DNA of 64,000 nt from assembly GCF_024586455.1 (NCBI RefSeq), contig NC_065921.1:89278061-89342060 (forward strand), given 5' to 3'. Below the pieces are notes generated by a model. It saw only the letters and a program-made list of their open reading frames with translations. It was not told where the DNA came from and made no database searches. Shown here piece by piece: positions 36,517 through 47,061 of the stretch (position 1 is the first letter of the stretch; each line of letters begins with the position of its first letter). The DNA is from Bactrocera neohumeralis. Lineage: Eukaryota; Arthropoda; Insecta; Diptera; Tephritidae. The position numbers were made by a program, and so were the translations under genes.

Positions 36517-36647
36517 ACCTGGTCTACGGAAAGGGGACTTAGGTGTCAAAAAAATGAGAACAATTAATGAGATAACGAGAAACTGACGATTACAGCTTTT
36601 CCCAGAAACTAGTTTTCGCACGTTAGCTCCCATTTCGTAGACCAGGT
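36517..36647. mobile_element. 131 bp palindromic-ended MITE-like insertion
   Basis: The ends are inverted complements: the left begins ACCTGGTCTACGGAAA and the right ends TTTCGTAGACCAGGT. The complementarity continues imperfectly (GGGGACTTAGGTG against GGGAGCTAACGTG). It separates family A tail sequence (CCCTATAAAGTATA) on the left from an AT-rich CATACATATATATACATAC stretch on the right, so it probably inserted into family A. No target duplication is clear. No coding capacity; superfamily unknown. Confidence 0.75.
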
Positions 36648-36689
36648 CACATACATATATATACATACACGTGGTAAGCCCTGTCCAGG

Positions 36690-36905
36690 AAATAAAAAGT
36701 TTCCCATAGGAAGTCCTTGGCTTTGATCGACCAGTTCCTAGTAAGTAGGTGTATGTTATACTTGTAGTGATCTAATATTGGCGTTTTTGACAAATGAGCA
36801 GCTTCTTAGAGAGAAAAGCTCAAATAAATTTCAAATTTATATCTCAAAACCCAAGGGATTAGTTCACTTATATGCAGACAGGCCGATGGACAACCAGACA
36901 AAAGA
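36690..36905 (-). repeat. Family A fragment
   Basis: A diverged partial copy in the same orientation as the copy at 34.6-36.5 kb: AAAAAGTTTCCCATAGGAAG, a partial unit, GACAAATGAGCAGCTTCTTA, then ATATCTCAAAACCCAAGGGA and a GCAGACAGGCCGATGGAC tract. It lacks both ends. Confidence 0.7.
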
Positions 36906-37743
36906 AAATAAATATTAAAATTGAAAATTAATTTATTTCCATCACGCCTCTTACTGAAGCCTTATGCAATTTTTCATATAAGTTAATGGTGTCTGCGCCG
37001 AAATGTAGGCTACATATTTCACTCAAGCCAGTACAAACCTGAGAGCTTGCATAAGTAGCCTAAAGACGATTGCATAAAAATTCTATTTTTTAGCGATAAA
37101 AAGTATCGAACCACTATTCAGAGAGAAAAAATACGAGGAAGCTGTTCATTATCTTGCCCAACCACTCCTGAAAGGCATTCCTCAATACTATATGAACATG
37201 TATTTCAGAAACACTTTTCAGTCTTCTCGAATTTGTCGCATTTTAACCAAAACAATCAAGCAGACAATTAACTATTTGTAGCATGTAATATTTTTCATAT
37301 AGTTGTTGTTGTTATTTTGGTGCAGTTACATTTTTTTCAAATTTCTCGCGCTGTTGTTTTATCATTAATTATTATTTCAGCATTCGCTGTCGCTTACTTA
37401 ACTTTTACATGCCGCATAAATAGTGAGTTATTGTTGTTGTTGTTGTTGTGGTTACATTTTTACATACTTGTTCTTGTTAGTGTTGATAGGAATGTACGTT
37501 GTCATTGTATTAGCGATCGCTTTATAATTTTATTTTTGTGGAAGTCAACAAACTCTCTCCCGTACCTGCTTCAACACTTCTGCTGCTCAACCCTATACAT
37601 AACCTATAACAATCGGTTAGTAATGCCGGTATTTGTGTTTTTGTTGCCAGTTATCGGTTTGTTTGTTATATAATAAAAGTCTGTATGTTATGTGTGACTG
37701 TGTGTATATATGTATGTGCATATGCAAGCATTTACCGTCTGTT

Positions 37744-37783
<40 letters not shown>

Positions 37784-38990
37784 GGAGTCGCTTCGCCATT
37801 CAACTGTTTATCTGTCCAGCGTTGACTACCGGCTGCTGCTGCTGCTACCGGCTACTCTTACCTTACGTTCTTCTTATTGCAATTGTTGTTATTGTTGTTG
37901 TTGTTGCTACTGCAGCTTTCTGAGCTCGTGCACTCGCTCGCTGTCGCGGTCGCTGTGGTCATTGCGAAGACCTTCGAAAACGTTTTGTGGTTGGTTAAAA
38001 GCACATTTTGCCATTCGCGAATCGCAGCTGAACAACAATAACAACAACAACAATAAACGGCAATAGCAATAAAAGCAAAACAGACGGGAACAAATACTAC
38101 AACAGCAATAAAAATGTGACACAAACAACAATCATTTAAAAGCAACTAAATAAAACAAAATGCGAAATTACAACAGACAACATATCAACTGACATCGACA
38201 ACAACAACCACAACAACAACACAGTAATAAAAACAACAACCAACAGCACTATTATTTTTTATATCTTGAGCAAAAACAAAGAAAACGCCACAACCGACGA
38301 CAACAAAAACAACAATTTGGCTAACAATTCGCCGTGTTGGTTGGCTGCTCGCTGTTGTTGGCGGAGTAACTGTCAGAAAATGAAGCAGCAGCAGCGCGGT
38401 TGGTGGGTCGCACACCCGGCGGTGGTGTGTGTGGCTGGGCTGCTGGCATAAAAACTACTTCGTGGTAAAATTAAAACGAAATAAATTATTTGTGAGCGCC
38501 ATAGCAGACAACAACCGCATTTGATGCAGGGAAGCTGGCGAGACGAAGGAATTGATGAATGAATAAATATTGCTGAAATGTACTCATTTGTATGTGCTTG
38601 CCCGAAAGGTCTGCATATTTGCGAGTAAAATTGTGTCTCTAATTTGGTTTTTATGAGAGAATATTTAAACAAATAAAAATAAATTTACATTTAAAGTCAA
38701 GTTTGGAAAAATATCGCAGAAATTTGGTCAATTAAAAAAAAACAAAAATATTGCTGATGATGACAAAAGTCGCTGAAGTGACATTGTTAACCAGCTGAAA
38801 AGTCAGTGGAAGCTGTGAATATTGGGCCAAAGAGCCGCTGAGTTTCTTCCTAACAAAATGAGGTATACAATTTTGGCCAAACCTTTATAAAATTTTAACT
38901 TTTAATAAAATTTGTTTCAAAAAAGTGTGATTGTCTGAGCTTATATATTTTAGCATAAACTGAAAGTTGTCAAATCAATGAAAATATATA
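36906..38990. other. No gene recognised; trinucleotide-rich DNA
   Basis: Contains GTT runs (37303-37312, 37430-37448 and 37883-37908), a long GT run (37748-37780), CTG/CTA runs (37832-37850) and CAA/AAC runs (38030-38055 and 38195-38245). The open frames over them are low-complexity. No exon supported. Confidence 0.55.
37748..37780. repeat. (TG)n microsatellite
   Basis: About 16 uninterrupted TG units. Confidence 0.97.
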
Positions 38991-38994
38991 CATA

Positions 38995-39554
38995 CGAGTG
39001 TTCAAAAAGTATCGCGAATTTTGTGTTTTTTCAAAAATTATTTATTTATTCATGAATATCTATTTTGTCCCCTTCAAAGTAATCCCCATGAGATATTATA
39101 CACTTGTGCCAACGGTTTTTCCAATCTTCGAAGCACTTCAAAAAATCAATTTTTTTATCTTCTTCAGCTCCTCCTTCGATGCCGTCTTTATCTCGTCAAG
39201 AGAAGCGTAACGTCGTCCTTCCATGGGCCTCTTTAGTTTAGGGAACAAGAAAAAGTCACAGGCCAGATCTGCGGAATACGGTGGCTGCGGCATCATTAGT
39301 GTGTTGTTTTTGGCCAAAAATTCGCGCACAAGCAACGATGTGTGAGCAGGGGCGTTATCGTGGTGCAAAGGCCAATTTTTGTTCTTCCACAAATCCGGCC
39401 GTTTCTGGCGGATTGCTTCGCGCAAATTGCGCATAACTTGCAAGGAATATTACCTGACCGTTCTTCCCTATGGCAAGAACTCATGATGCACCACGCCCTT
39501 GCAATGGAAGAAAACTGTCAGCAAACTGTCGCGATACTTTTTAAACACACCTCG
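38995..39554 (-). mobile_element. 560 bp internally deleted mariner with TIRs and TA duplications (fourth lineage)
   Basis: The left end reads CGAGTGTTCAAAAAGTATCG after TA at 38993-38994. The right end, read inward on the minus strand, is CGAGGTGTGTTTAAAAAGTA, preceded on that strand by TA (39555-39556). On the minus strand the 5' repeat leads almost at once into RDSLLTVFFHCKGVVHHEFL, so the whole DNA-binding half and the first catalytic aspartate are gone. A frame break follows, then the segment at 39138-39443 (MRNLREAIRQKRPDLWKN, LHHDNAPAHTSLLV, FFLFPKLKRPMEGR). The second and third catalytic aspartates are present, although the conserved proline before the third is lost. This is a non-autonomous deletion derivative with ends that look competent. 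Confidence 0.93.
39138..39443 (-). pseudogene. Mariner transposase C-terminal half
   Basis: A 101-residue open segment from the element at 38.995-39.554 kb. It carries the second catalytic Asp in LHHDNAPAHTS, the third in the CDFFLFPKL context, and the C-terminal EIKTASKEELKKIKK helix. It lacks the first Asp and all DNA-binding helices, so it cannot be an active enzyme. The preservation of a long frame suggests fairly recent insertion. Confidence 0.9.
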
Positions 39555-39556
39555 TA

Positions 39557-39944
39557 CACTAGGGGATCCGGACACGCGTTGCTGTGGTATACATTTTACA
39601 CTACTATTCAGATAATAAACTAAATGCAGTGAACATTTTATTTTCGAATAAACTCGAAAACGTTTTTGTCGGTATAAGAAACAAAGGGATTGTACTTGAG
39701 GTTTAATTTTGAATATGTTCATGCAAATAAATTTCATTTGAAAAAATAATGAATTTAAGGCTGCTTTCGATATGTCTGGTTAACAGCCTTTCTGTCCAGT
39801 TAATAGAGTTGCCCACTTAAGTCATATATAAGTATTGTATTCAATAAATATCAACAAATTGTGGGACCGGCCAATGTGCATGGTTAATGGTATGGTCTGC
39901 TTAATACAGCGTCGATTTAATAGTATTTTTTATTTCTGAGTTGT
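39557..39944. other. No gene recognised
   Basis: AT-rich spacer between the mariner and a LINE tail-like block. No recognisable content. Confidence 0.5.
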
Positions 39945-40073
39945 TTTTACTATCCTATCTTCTAAGTTGGTTCAAACTGGACACACTGTGCACATTTTAC
40001 TAAAATCGGTTCAGTAGTTTAGGAGTCCATCGCGGACAAACAACGTGACACGTACTTTTTATACATAAAGATT
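39945..40073 (+). repeat. LINE (RTE-like) 3' tail fragment
   Basis: The block GGTTCAAACTGG, AAAATCGGTTCAGTAGTTTA, GGAGTCCATCGCGGACAAAC, then ACGTGACACGTACTTTTTAT and an AT-rich AAAGATT end resembles the 3' untranslated tails of RTE-clade LINEs in insects. That resemblance is recalled rather than searched. No coding sequence is attached. It abuts a mariner derivative on its right. Confidence 0.5.
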
Positions 40074-40864
40074 TTGGATGGTTCACTAAATAGTTTCGTT
40101 TCTCGGGACAGGTGATCTTATTGAATTCTTTTACAGCCAACTTCACACTTAACCGCTTTACTGTTATATATTTGAACAGCTGCTAGAGTAGGACTTGTTT
40201 GTAAAAATTTTTCTTACAGAAGATCGAAACTAGCATTTTCGGCATATTTTAGTGTTTTACTATCGAAGGGGCATTTCGAGCAAGGCGAAAATTATTTGAT
40301 TGTGGATAAGATGTGTTGACTAGACGCCAATGCCAAAATTGGTTTGGAAATTTCGATCTGGTAATTTTGATCTTGAGTACCACATCCTAAATGGCAACTT
40401 GAAGCCGACGTGGATAAAATAAAGTCGTTTTTCGATGCAAATGGTCGAATAAGAACTCAAGAGATTGCTGTAAGATTAAATTTGTCTTATGTAATCGTTG
40501 ACAAGCGCATGAAACGTCTAGGATTAGTTTCGAAGCTTGACATATGGGTTCCTCATGTTCTTATAGAACAAAATTTGCTTCGTCGCGTTAACGGCTGTGA
40601 TTTGCTTATCGAAGGTCAAAGAAGTGATCTATTTTCGAAACGCAGTGTTACTGGCGACGAAAGTGGGTTGTTGAAAAGAATGTCAAGCGCAAGAGATCAT
40701 GGTCTAAACGGGACGAAATTGCTCAAACTACTTCGAAAGTCCATAGTCACAAAAAAGTAAGGTTATGCTGCCTGTTTGGTGGTATATCAAAGTGATCGTT
40801 TATTTTGAGCTTTTGCCCCGCAATAACATGATTAATTCTGAAGTCGACTTTTTCGACTACCCAA
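40074..40864 (+). mobile_element. Mariner deletion derivative (fifth lineage; 3' TIR of the mellifera-like type)
   Basis: The transposase N-terminal two thirds can be followed. A decayed start runs over 40255-40400, including a WFGNF trace. The open segment 40410-40760 (116 residues) has RIRTQEIAVRLNLSYVIVDK (second helix-turn-helix), KLDIWVPHVL and SVTGDES, so the first catalytic Asp is kept. A further short in-register stretch ends near LLPRNN at 40830. The sequence then jumps to the right inverted repeat GACTTTTTCGACTACCCAA, ending at 40864 beside TA. The second and third catalytic aspartates are deleted. The left end at 40074 rests on a weak match (TTGGATGGTTCACTAAATAG) and is uncertain. 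Confidence 0.82.
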
Positions 40865-40866
40865 TA

Positions 40867-43800
40867 TTTTAAGACTCTTTTGCTGCCAGATCTCATTTCC
40901 AAGACTTAATCCCAGATTTTCCAACTACTTCTAATGCACTGATGACATTTTAATGCCACGCCAAAATTAGTTATACACATACAAAGGCATTGTACGAGGA
41001 TATGTTGCAACACACTCGAAATAGTCATATTTCTGTTGGAAAACTTTCATTTCCATTTTAATTTCAAATTAAATTAGTTTTTATGCTAGTTTCCCTGCAT
41101 GCTTTGTCCGAAACTGAGCAGCAAACTTCGCATAACCAGCGAAATACATACACACACTCACGCTGTGTTGCAATATGGCTGTGTATTAAGTGCAACAACA
41201 ACAGCAAGTACAAGGCTTCGCCGAAAATGCATAGCAAATTATTATGGCAAAAAATAAGAAGAAGAAGAAATAAATATCTAACAAATTCTGTTTCTAAATC
41301 CTGTTACCCCTGCCCCCACGCGCAGCGTCAACGCCCACATCATGCGCTGCAGCATTACCGAGTACATTCTGCTCATTTTTAATATGATTACTTTTCTGTA
41401 CAAAATTTCGTACTTATTATTTTGAGTTTGGATTTGAATTTGAATTTGCATTTTACACACTCACCGCCACTTTGCACCGCCGCACCGGTGTCCTGACGTT
41501 CTGGCATTCGGACGTTCTTACGTTCTGGCGTGGAGTGTCGCAAACACGCCTCGCCTCAGTACACACACACACAAGAAGGAAGCGGCCTCCCCTCTCTCCG
41601 CCCACGAAATGTCGGACTTTGCTAATACACTAATACATGTTGCTGACAACTTTTTCGGCAGTGAGACAGTTGGTTGGTTGCAGCCAAAAGACAGACAGAA
41701 GTCGGCCAGCGCTCGAGTGTGGGTGCATGTGGCAAGTTTTAAGAGTGTTAGCTGGCAAGGCGGTATGTGTGCGTGTGTTGCATATAATTTTGCCCAAATC
41801 CTTTTACTCAGCAAATCCCATTTATTACAAATTCAAAAACGCACACACACACACAAGCACAACTACAATGGCATAGTATGCCCCTCAGCAGCGCTTCCTC
41901 GAGACATTTCTTCTCCGACGATCGCGCCAAAACCCAATCACATTTTGTGCAACCCTCCACCCTCACCACCGCCGCCTTGGCCACCCCCACAGGCATTCAT
42001 TTGGGTGTATAATTATCATTCAGCACTAATTCGTAATGTCCATTTCCATCGCCCTTCGAGTTAGTAAAGTTTAGCAAACACTGCTCCGAAGCCGAGCGCT
42101 CCTGCTGCTTAGCAGAAAATTATGCAAGCCTCCTTTAGACGGCTGCTCAAGCTCATTCATTTCGAAATCCCTTTACCACGCGCCACACCCGCTCGCCGGC
42201 GCTTTATCTGCACTTCCTTCTATGCATATTTAGTAGTGGTGTCCTTGCAGTGCATACTCATTTTGCAAAACTTTTGCATTTACTTAATTTTGTTTGGTCG
42301 AAAATTTGGAAGAGCAAGCCGTAGCCAGTCCACAAGGCCACCACTTCTCGTCCACCTGCTCAAGCTCCGCAATTTCTGTGCAACTCCGTACGAGCGTAGC
42401 TCATTTCAGCGCCCAGTCCAATGGCCTTCGCCTAAACAAACTGATTACCTCGTGTTCTGTAGCTCCCCCAACTGCCCCAACACCGTCGCATGCCGAACAT
42501 TTGTGTCGTAAAATTTTACAATACCCATAGCCGGCTGATTATGCATGCATATTCAAAGATGCTCGACCAGCTCCTGCTACGGCTTTTGTGGCAGCGCTGG
42601 TGATAGCAGTTTGTTGCAGGCGGAGGAGTCGAAAGCAATCGATATGAATGGGAGTATGCGCTGCCGCTGCTGCAGTTAATATGATGATTAGCAAAAGGAC
42701 ATATGTTGAGCGAAATTGGGAGCGATTCGGGCAGCGATAAAGCGAGTTGCTGGAAATTATATTTTCTCATTTATTGTCGACGCCTTGCACTACTTAAGTT
42801 GCAGGGTACACAGAGCCGGGTGGTTCCACCTTTAAGCCATAATTGTGCTACAAGAACCTCAGAATTGTGATGCTTCATAAGCTGATTATACTCTTGGGAT
42901 GACTCGCCAAGCACAAGAAATGTGTTCTGGTGAATACCGATCGTTTTAGCAGAAATTGGCTCCAACTTCGGTTTCCAAAGAACTTTTCGGTATCAAAAAT
43001 TTTTTTCTGATATTAATGTTAACAGGAAGACTCTGAAAACACATTTTTTAAAGCAAAGCAACCAGAGGTGTTATAGGAAAAAGCGCAAGTAAGTGAGTAA
43101 TGGGTGTGTGACTTAGCTTAGACACTTAACCGAAGAGGGTTAAAAATCTACGTATTGCCTTCACACTCGCTCATATAAATACATTATTAACGTTATTAGT
43201 GGGACTGGCCGCTGGCAAATGCTAATGCCAGCGCTCATATGGCACGCCACAGCCAGGATTCCACACATTTTTAATGAAGTAAACGAGTTGAGTTGATTTG
43301 AGCTGAGTTGAGGCGTCAAGTCGCTGTCGCCCGGCGTTCCGCTGTCGTCCGCATGCGCCGCGCACTGATGAGTGCAAATTTTTGCAATTACGTTTTGGTG
43401 TAATTACGTTATGCATATTATGTGCCACACAAATTCGTACGCCCCGCGCCCGCTGGCAAAAATAATGCTAGAAAAATTGCCATCTGCCACATAAATGCCC
43501 CACACCAGCCACATGCCACGTCGTGCCACACCACACAACCCAATACCGTGGCGTGAAAGTGTTGTTGCCACACATTATAATCCTGACAAAATATGCAACG
43601 CCCCTACATTACCCCCCTGTGCACCATGCCGGCATAGGAGAGTATATATATTTTATTCGTAGCTTATAGCCACTCACTCAGGCAGTGAGCCAGCTGTCGA
43701 CTAGCGCCTCCTTGCTACAACATATACTTGCCACATGGCGTTGTACAATGAAGCTCATTAGCATACATCACCGAGGAGTGGACACGAATGCAGCGCAGCA

Positions 43801-45605
43801 AACCAACGGCGCGGCGCGCAGGAACTAACGCGCACAGCCGCACACACCAACCAATGTGGCACCAAGCGCATGTTGCAAGAAGGCGTCAAGCGGCCAGGCG
43901 CGCGCTTGTCGCTTGTGTAGAAATCGCAATGACAGCAAATGGTAAGCGACAAGCGGAGTCGGCGAGCTGAGCTGCCATATAAATTATAGCAACAGCAAAA
44001 AAACGCAAAAACAAGCAAAACAAGAGCTTAAACAAAAAAAGGCAAAAAAACAAAAGTAAAAATAAAAAAATGCATTAAAAATTAAAAACTGGAGTAGAAA
44101 ATGGCTTGCAACCTAGAAAAAATTAACCGTCGGGCATTGGCGCGCATACTCAGGCCGACACAGCGCCCGCACATATGGGCTGTGAGGCATGTGAGTGTTA
44201 TGTGTGCATGTGTGAAGAGGAGAGATATGTGGTGAGGTGGCAATAATAATAAAAGTAATTTCGACGAGTGGGCGCTGCGCTTGTTAGCCACTCGCATGAT
44301 TTTCGAATTGGAATTGGAGCACTGCGGGACGCGCTGACTTCGCAACTGAAGGCCTTCGGCAGTTTGGCCATGATTTTTGTGCAGACGTTGAGTACTCCTG
44401 TTTTTTATCGATATTTTATTATTGAGTTTTCAGTTTATTTAAATTAGAATTTAAGGAAAACGAGGTTTGCATTGGAAAGTGTGCATGAAGAGTGGGAAGG
44501 ACCAATATATGTATGAGTAGAGTGGTACTTGGAAGATTACGGTCTAGTTCACTTTTACGGTTTTTTTTTAAATATGTCTAAAATTCGAAAACGTTGCACA
44601 AGTTTAGAGGCAGAGCATATTTCTTTGAGCTTTCTCGAACTATACATTTCTCCGCTGCAATTCTGCGCCAAAACGGCTTGTGAGCCAAAAAGCGAAAGCT
44701 CGCAGAGTCACAGCCAAATATCAGTTTAATAACAATGATCATACGCATACCAAGGCGCATGCGATTGCATTAATTAACAACAACATCGTTACAACAACAA
44801 ACAAAAGTGAGGAAACACGAACACAAATGCCTTGCAATCAACGAGACTTTCTCAGTTTGGCGGCAACATTCTTGAGTCGCCGCATTAATGGCCGCCTTTG
44901 GTCATATAAGAACGCATATAAATTGCAGACAACAACAAAGCCTAAACACTTACTAGCATTTCTACTGCAAGCACTCATACATGCGTACATATATGCACAC
45001 TTACACGCAGTTGCGCATAATGTTGCAAGCGGCAAGTGTGAATTTAATTACAACTACTTATGCTGATTTATGAAAATGATAATGAAGCTGGAACTTTTTT
45101 ATGCTTAATCCGCAACACAACAGTGGTCCTTTCATTTTGCATTTGCGATGAGGCAACAACGTGCGCCGACTAACTGCTGATGGTAAGCGCGGTGCGGCGT
45201 GATCGGTTGCCAGCGTGCGTGAAATTTGAAGTGCGCGACGCGAGCCGGAAAGCTGCACGCTCGTTTGCATTGTCCATGTCGTTGTTATTGTTGCTATGCC
45301 GTTGTTGCTGCCGTTGTTATGCTGTTGTTGTTGTTGCTAGTGCAGTTCTTGTTATGTTTGTTGTTGTAGTAAATGGTAATCAGTTTTGTGCTTTCTACTG
45401 CTGCTGCTCCGTTGATCACACTTGGCACAGCATCTTTCACACTTAATGCCACTTTATGTGGCATAAACTTGCGCTGCGGTCCGCAGTCTGCGTGTTTGGT
45501 GTTAATCACTTAGCAAAGTGCGATTTTATTTTTATAATATTCGCAAGATTCTTCTCTACCGATATCTTAAGACCCGAACTTTTGATATAAATGTGCCTGA
45601 GCTGT
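40867..45605. other. No gene recognised; long simple-repeat-rich stretch
   Basis: Contains CA runs (41562-41573 and 41842-41855), an A-rich segment at 43985-44090, GTT runs at 45280-45370 and several CAACAA runs. A 65-residue minus-strand open frame at 42771-42965 has a non-repetitive composition but matches no family I know. No exon can be shown. Confidence 0.5.
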
Positions 45606-45609
45606 GCGT

Positions 45610-46435
45610 AAGATCAAGGATTAAACAGGTTCTTTTGGTAAAAACTTAGACCCATTGTAAACAAACTGACTGGATCTTATCCGTGTGGCTTTACACCTAG
45701 CAAGTCCATCATGGACCAGGTGTTCACAAAACGACAAACAGATCGATCGATGATAGGAGCTGCGTATTTTAGCCATGTCTCAGCGAAACTCGTGCGGTTT
45801 TGCAAAACGACGTTCAGCACAACCATCTGTTCCGTTGAAATCGCGAAGGAACCCTCCGATACCAGACGAAGTTTTAGACATGGTGATTCTCTCTTGAACG
45901 TGTTTTCAATATAATGTTAGAAAAAGTGATACGTGCAAGCCAGCGCAGAACGACTCATGCCAAACAGGTGCTACTTTATGATCGGTAGGTAGTTGAGAAG
46001 CAGATCGATCTCTCGACTAACAAAAATTACGCTCTATAAGACTCCTATCATTCGCGTCTTACTGTACTTCATCGAAAATTGGCCGACGAGGATCAGAGAT
46101 GAAAAAGCACTTGGGGTATTCGAGAGAACTATTCCGCCCAAGAAGATGGAACCACGTACTGTGTGAGCTCTATCGCGACCTGGATATAGTGAAGTGGATA
46201 AAAAACCAGCAAATGCGCCGGCCATGTTGTTCATATGAATGATGCTCCGGCGAAATGCACGTTCGATTCAAGGACCATGAGTGGAAAAAAGAAGCAAGGG
46301 CGCTCACGACCAAGTTAGCAACCTGTCTGAAAGTGGTTGTACAACTGGCGTGAACTCGCAAAGGCTAAAGACAACTGACGAAGTTTCGTGTTCTCGGCCT
46401 AAACTGACGCACAGTTGTAGTGCCACAGCAAAAGA
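45610..46435 (+). pseudogene. RTE-like LINE relic: reverse transcriptase fingers, palm and C-terminus
   Basis: Starts near 45610 with the fingers region and reads CGFTPSKSIMDQVFTKRQ at about 45683-45736. A short deletion follows, then SAKLVRFCKTTFSTTICSVE and DTRRSFRHGDSLLNVFSI to 45914, a standard block before the catalytic palm. The catalytic YADD part is missing. After 45920 the thumb region (ASERRT-like, then a DRSISRLTKIT-like stretch) and the C-terminal tail follow, with DIVKWIKNQQMR and NDAPAKCTFDS at 46180-46275 and a decayed end near 46435. Several stops and shifts occur. Same family as the relics at 27.6 kb, 29.7 kb and 6.9 kb. Confidence 0.85.
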
Positions 46436-46549
46436 TGCCAGGTTTTTCTAAGAACTTTTCGAAAATGTGAAAAAACAATACTTGGGGTCAAAACCCCACT
46501 TTTAGGGCCAATTAGAAAACATTCACAGAAGTACAAACAGTCATTATAC

Positions 46550-47061
46550 CCTGAACATGTTACATTAACTTTGTTACGATATTTATAATACACAAAAGGA
46601 AACGTCAGATATCCTATAAATTATATATATAAATGATCGGCGTGACGACCTGAGTCGACCTAGCTGGCCGTCCGTCTCTCTGCCCTTATGTTCGTCCCTC
46701 CGTTTTAAATACGCAAACTGGTGTCTCATTTTTGAGATTTCGTTCTGAAATTGTGCACCCGCCCTTCTTTTACTAATATGCTGCTCATTTGTTGGAGCGA
46801 CCGATATCGGATCACTATAAGATGTAGCTGCCATACAAACTGAACGACCGGTAACAAGGCCTTGTATGGGAAACTTTTTTATTTGAGGAGATATTTGCAC
46901 GAACAACGGTGTGAGATCCAAAGAAAATGTTAAAAACAGACCATTCTAACACATAGCTGCCATACAAACTGAAAGATCGGAGTTTCGTGTAAGGAACCTT
47001 TCGCATTTGTGAAGAGTTTTATAGCTTCCGAGCAACCGAAGTATGTAAATGTTTTTTCTTG
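46550..47061 (+). repeat. Family A dispersed repeat (short copy)
   Basis: From the left: a short AACGTCAGATATCCTATAAA block, an AT run, GACCTGAGTCGACCTAGCTG, a TCTCATTTTTGAGATTTCG block and two internal units with TAGCTGCCATACAAACTGAA (about 46827 and 46953). It then has an imperfect stem-loop (CTTCCGAGCAACCGAAG, about 47025-47041), a T-rich spacer and the terminal CTTG at 47058-47061 followed by T's. With only about two units it is the compact counterpart of the array-bearing copy at 34.6 kb. Confidence 0.88.

Noticed and set aside
37878..38060. GTT run followed by AAC run as a possible functional hairpin
   Set aside because: Both tracts are common simple repeats here and are separated by more than 100 bases of non-complementary sequence.
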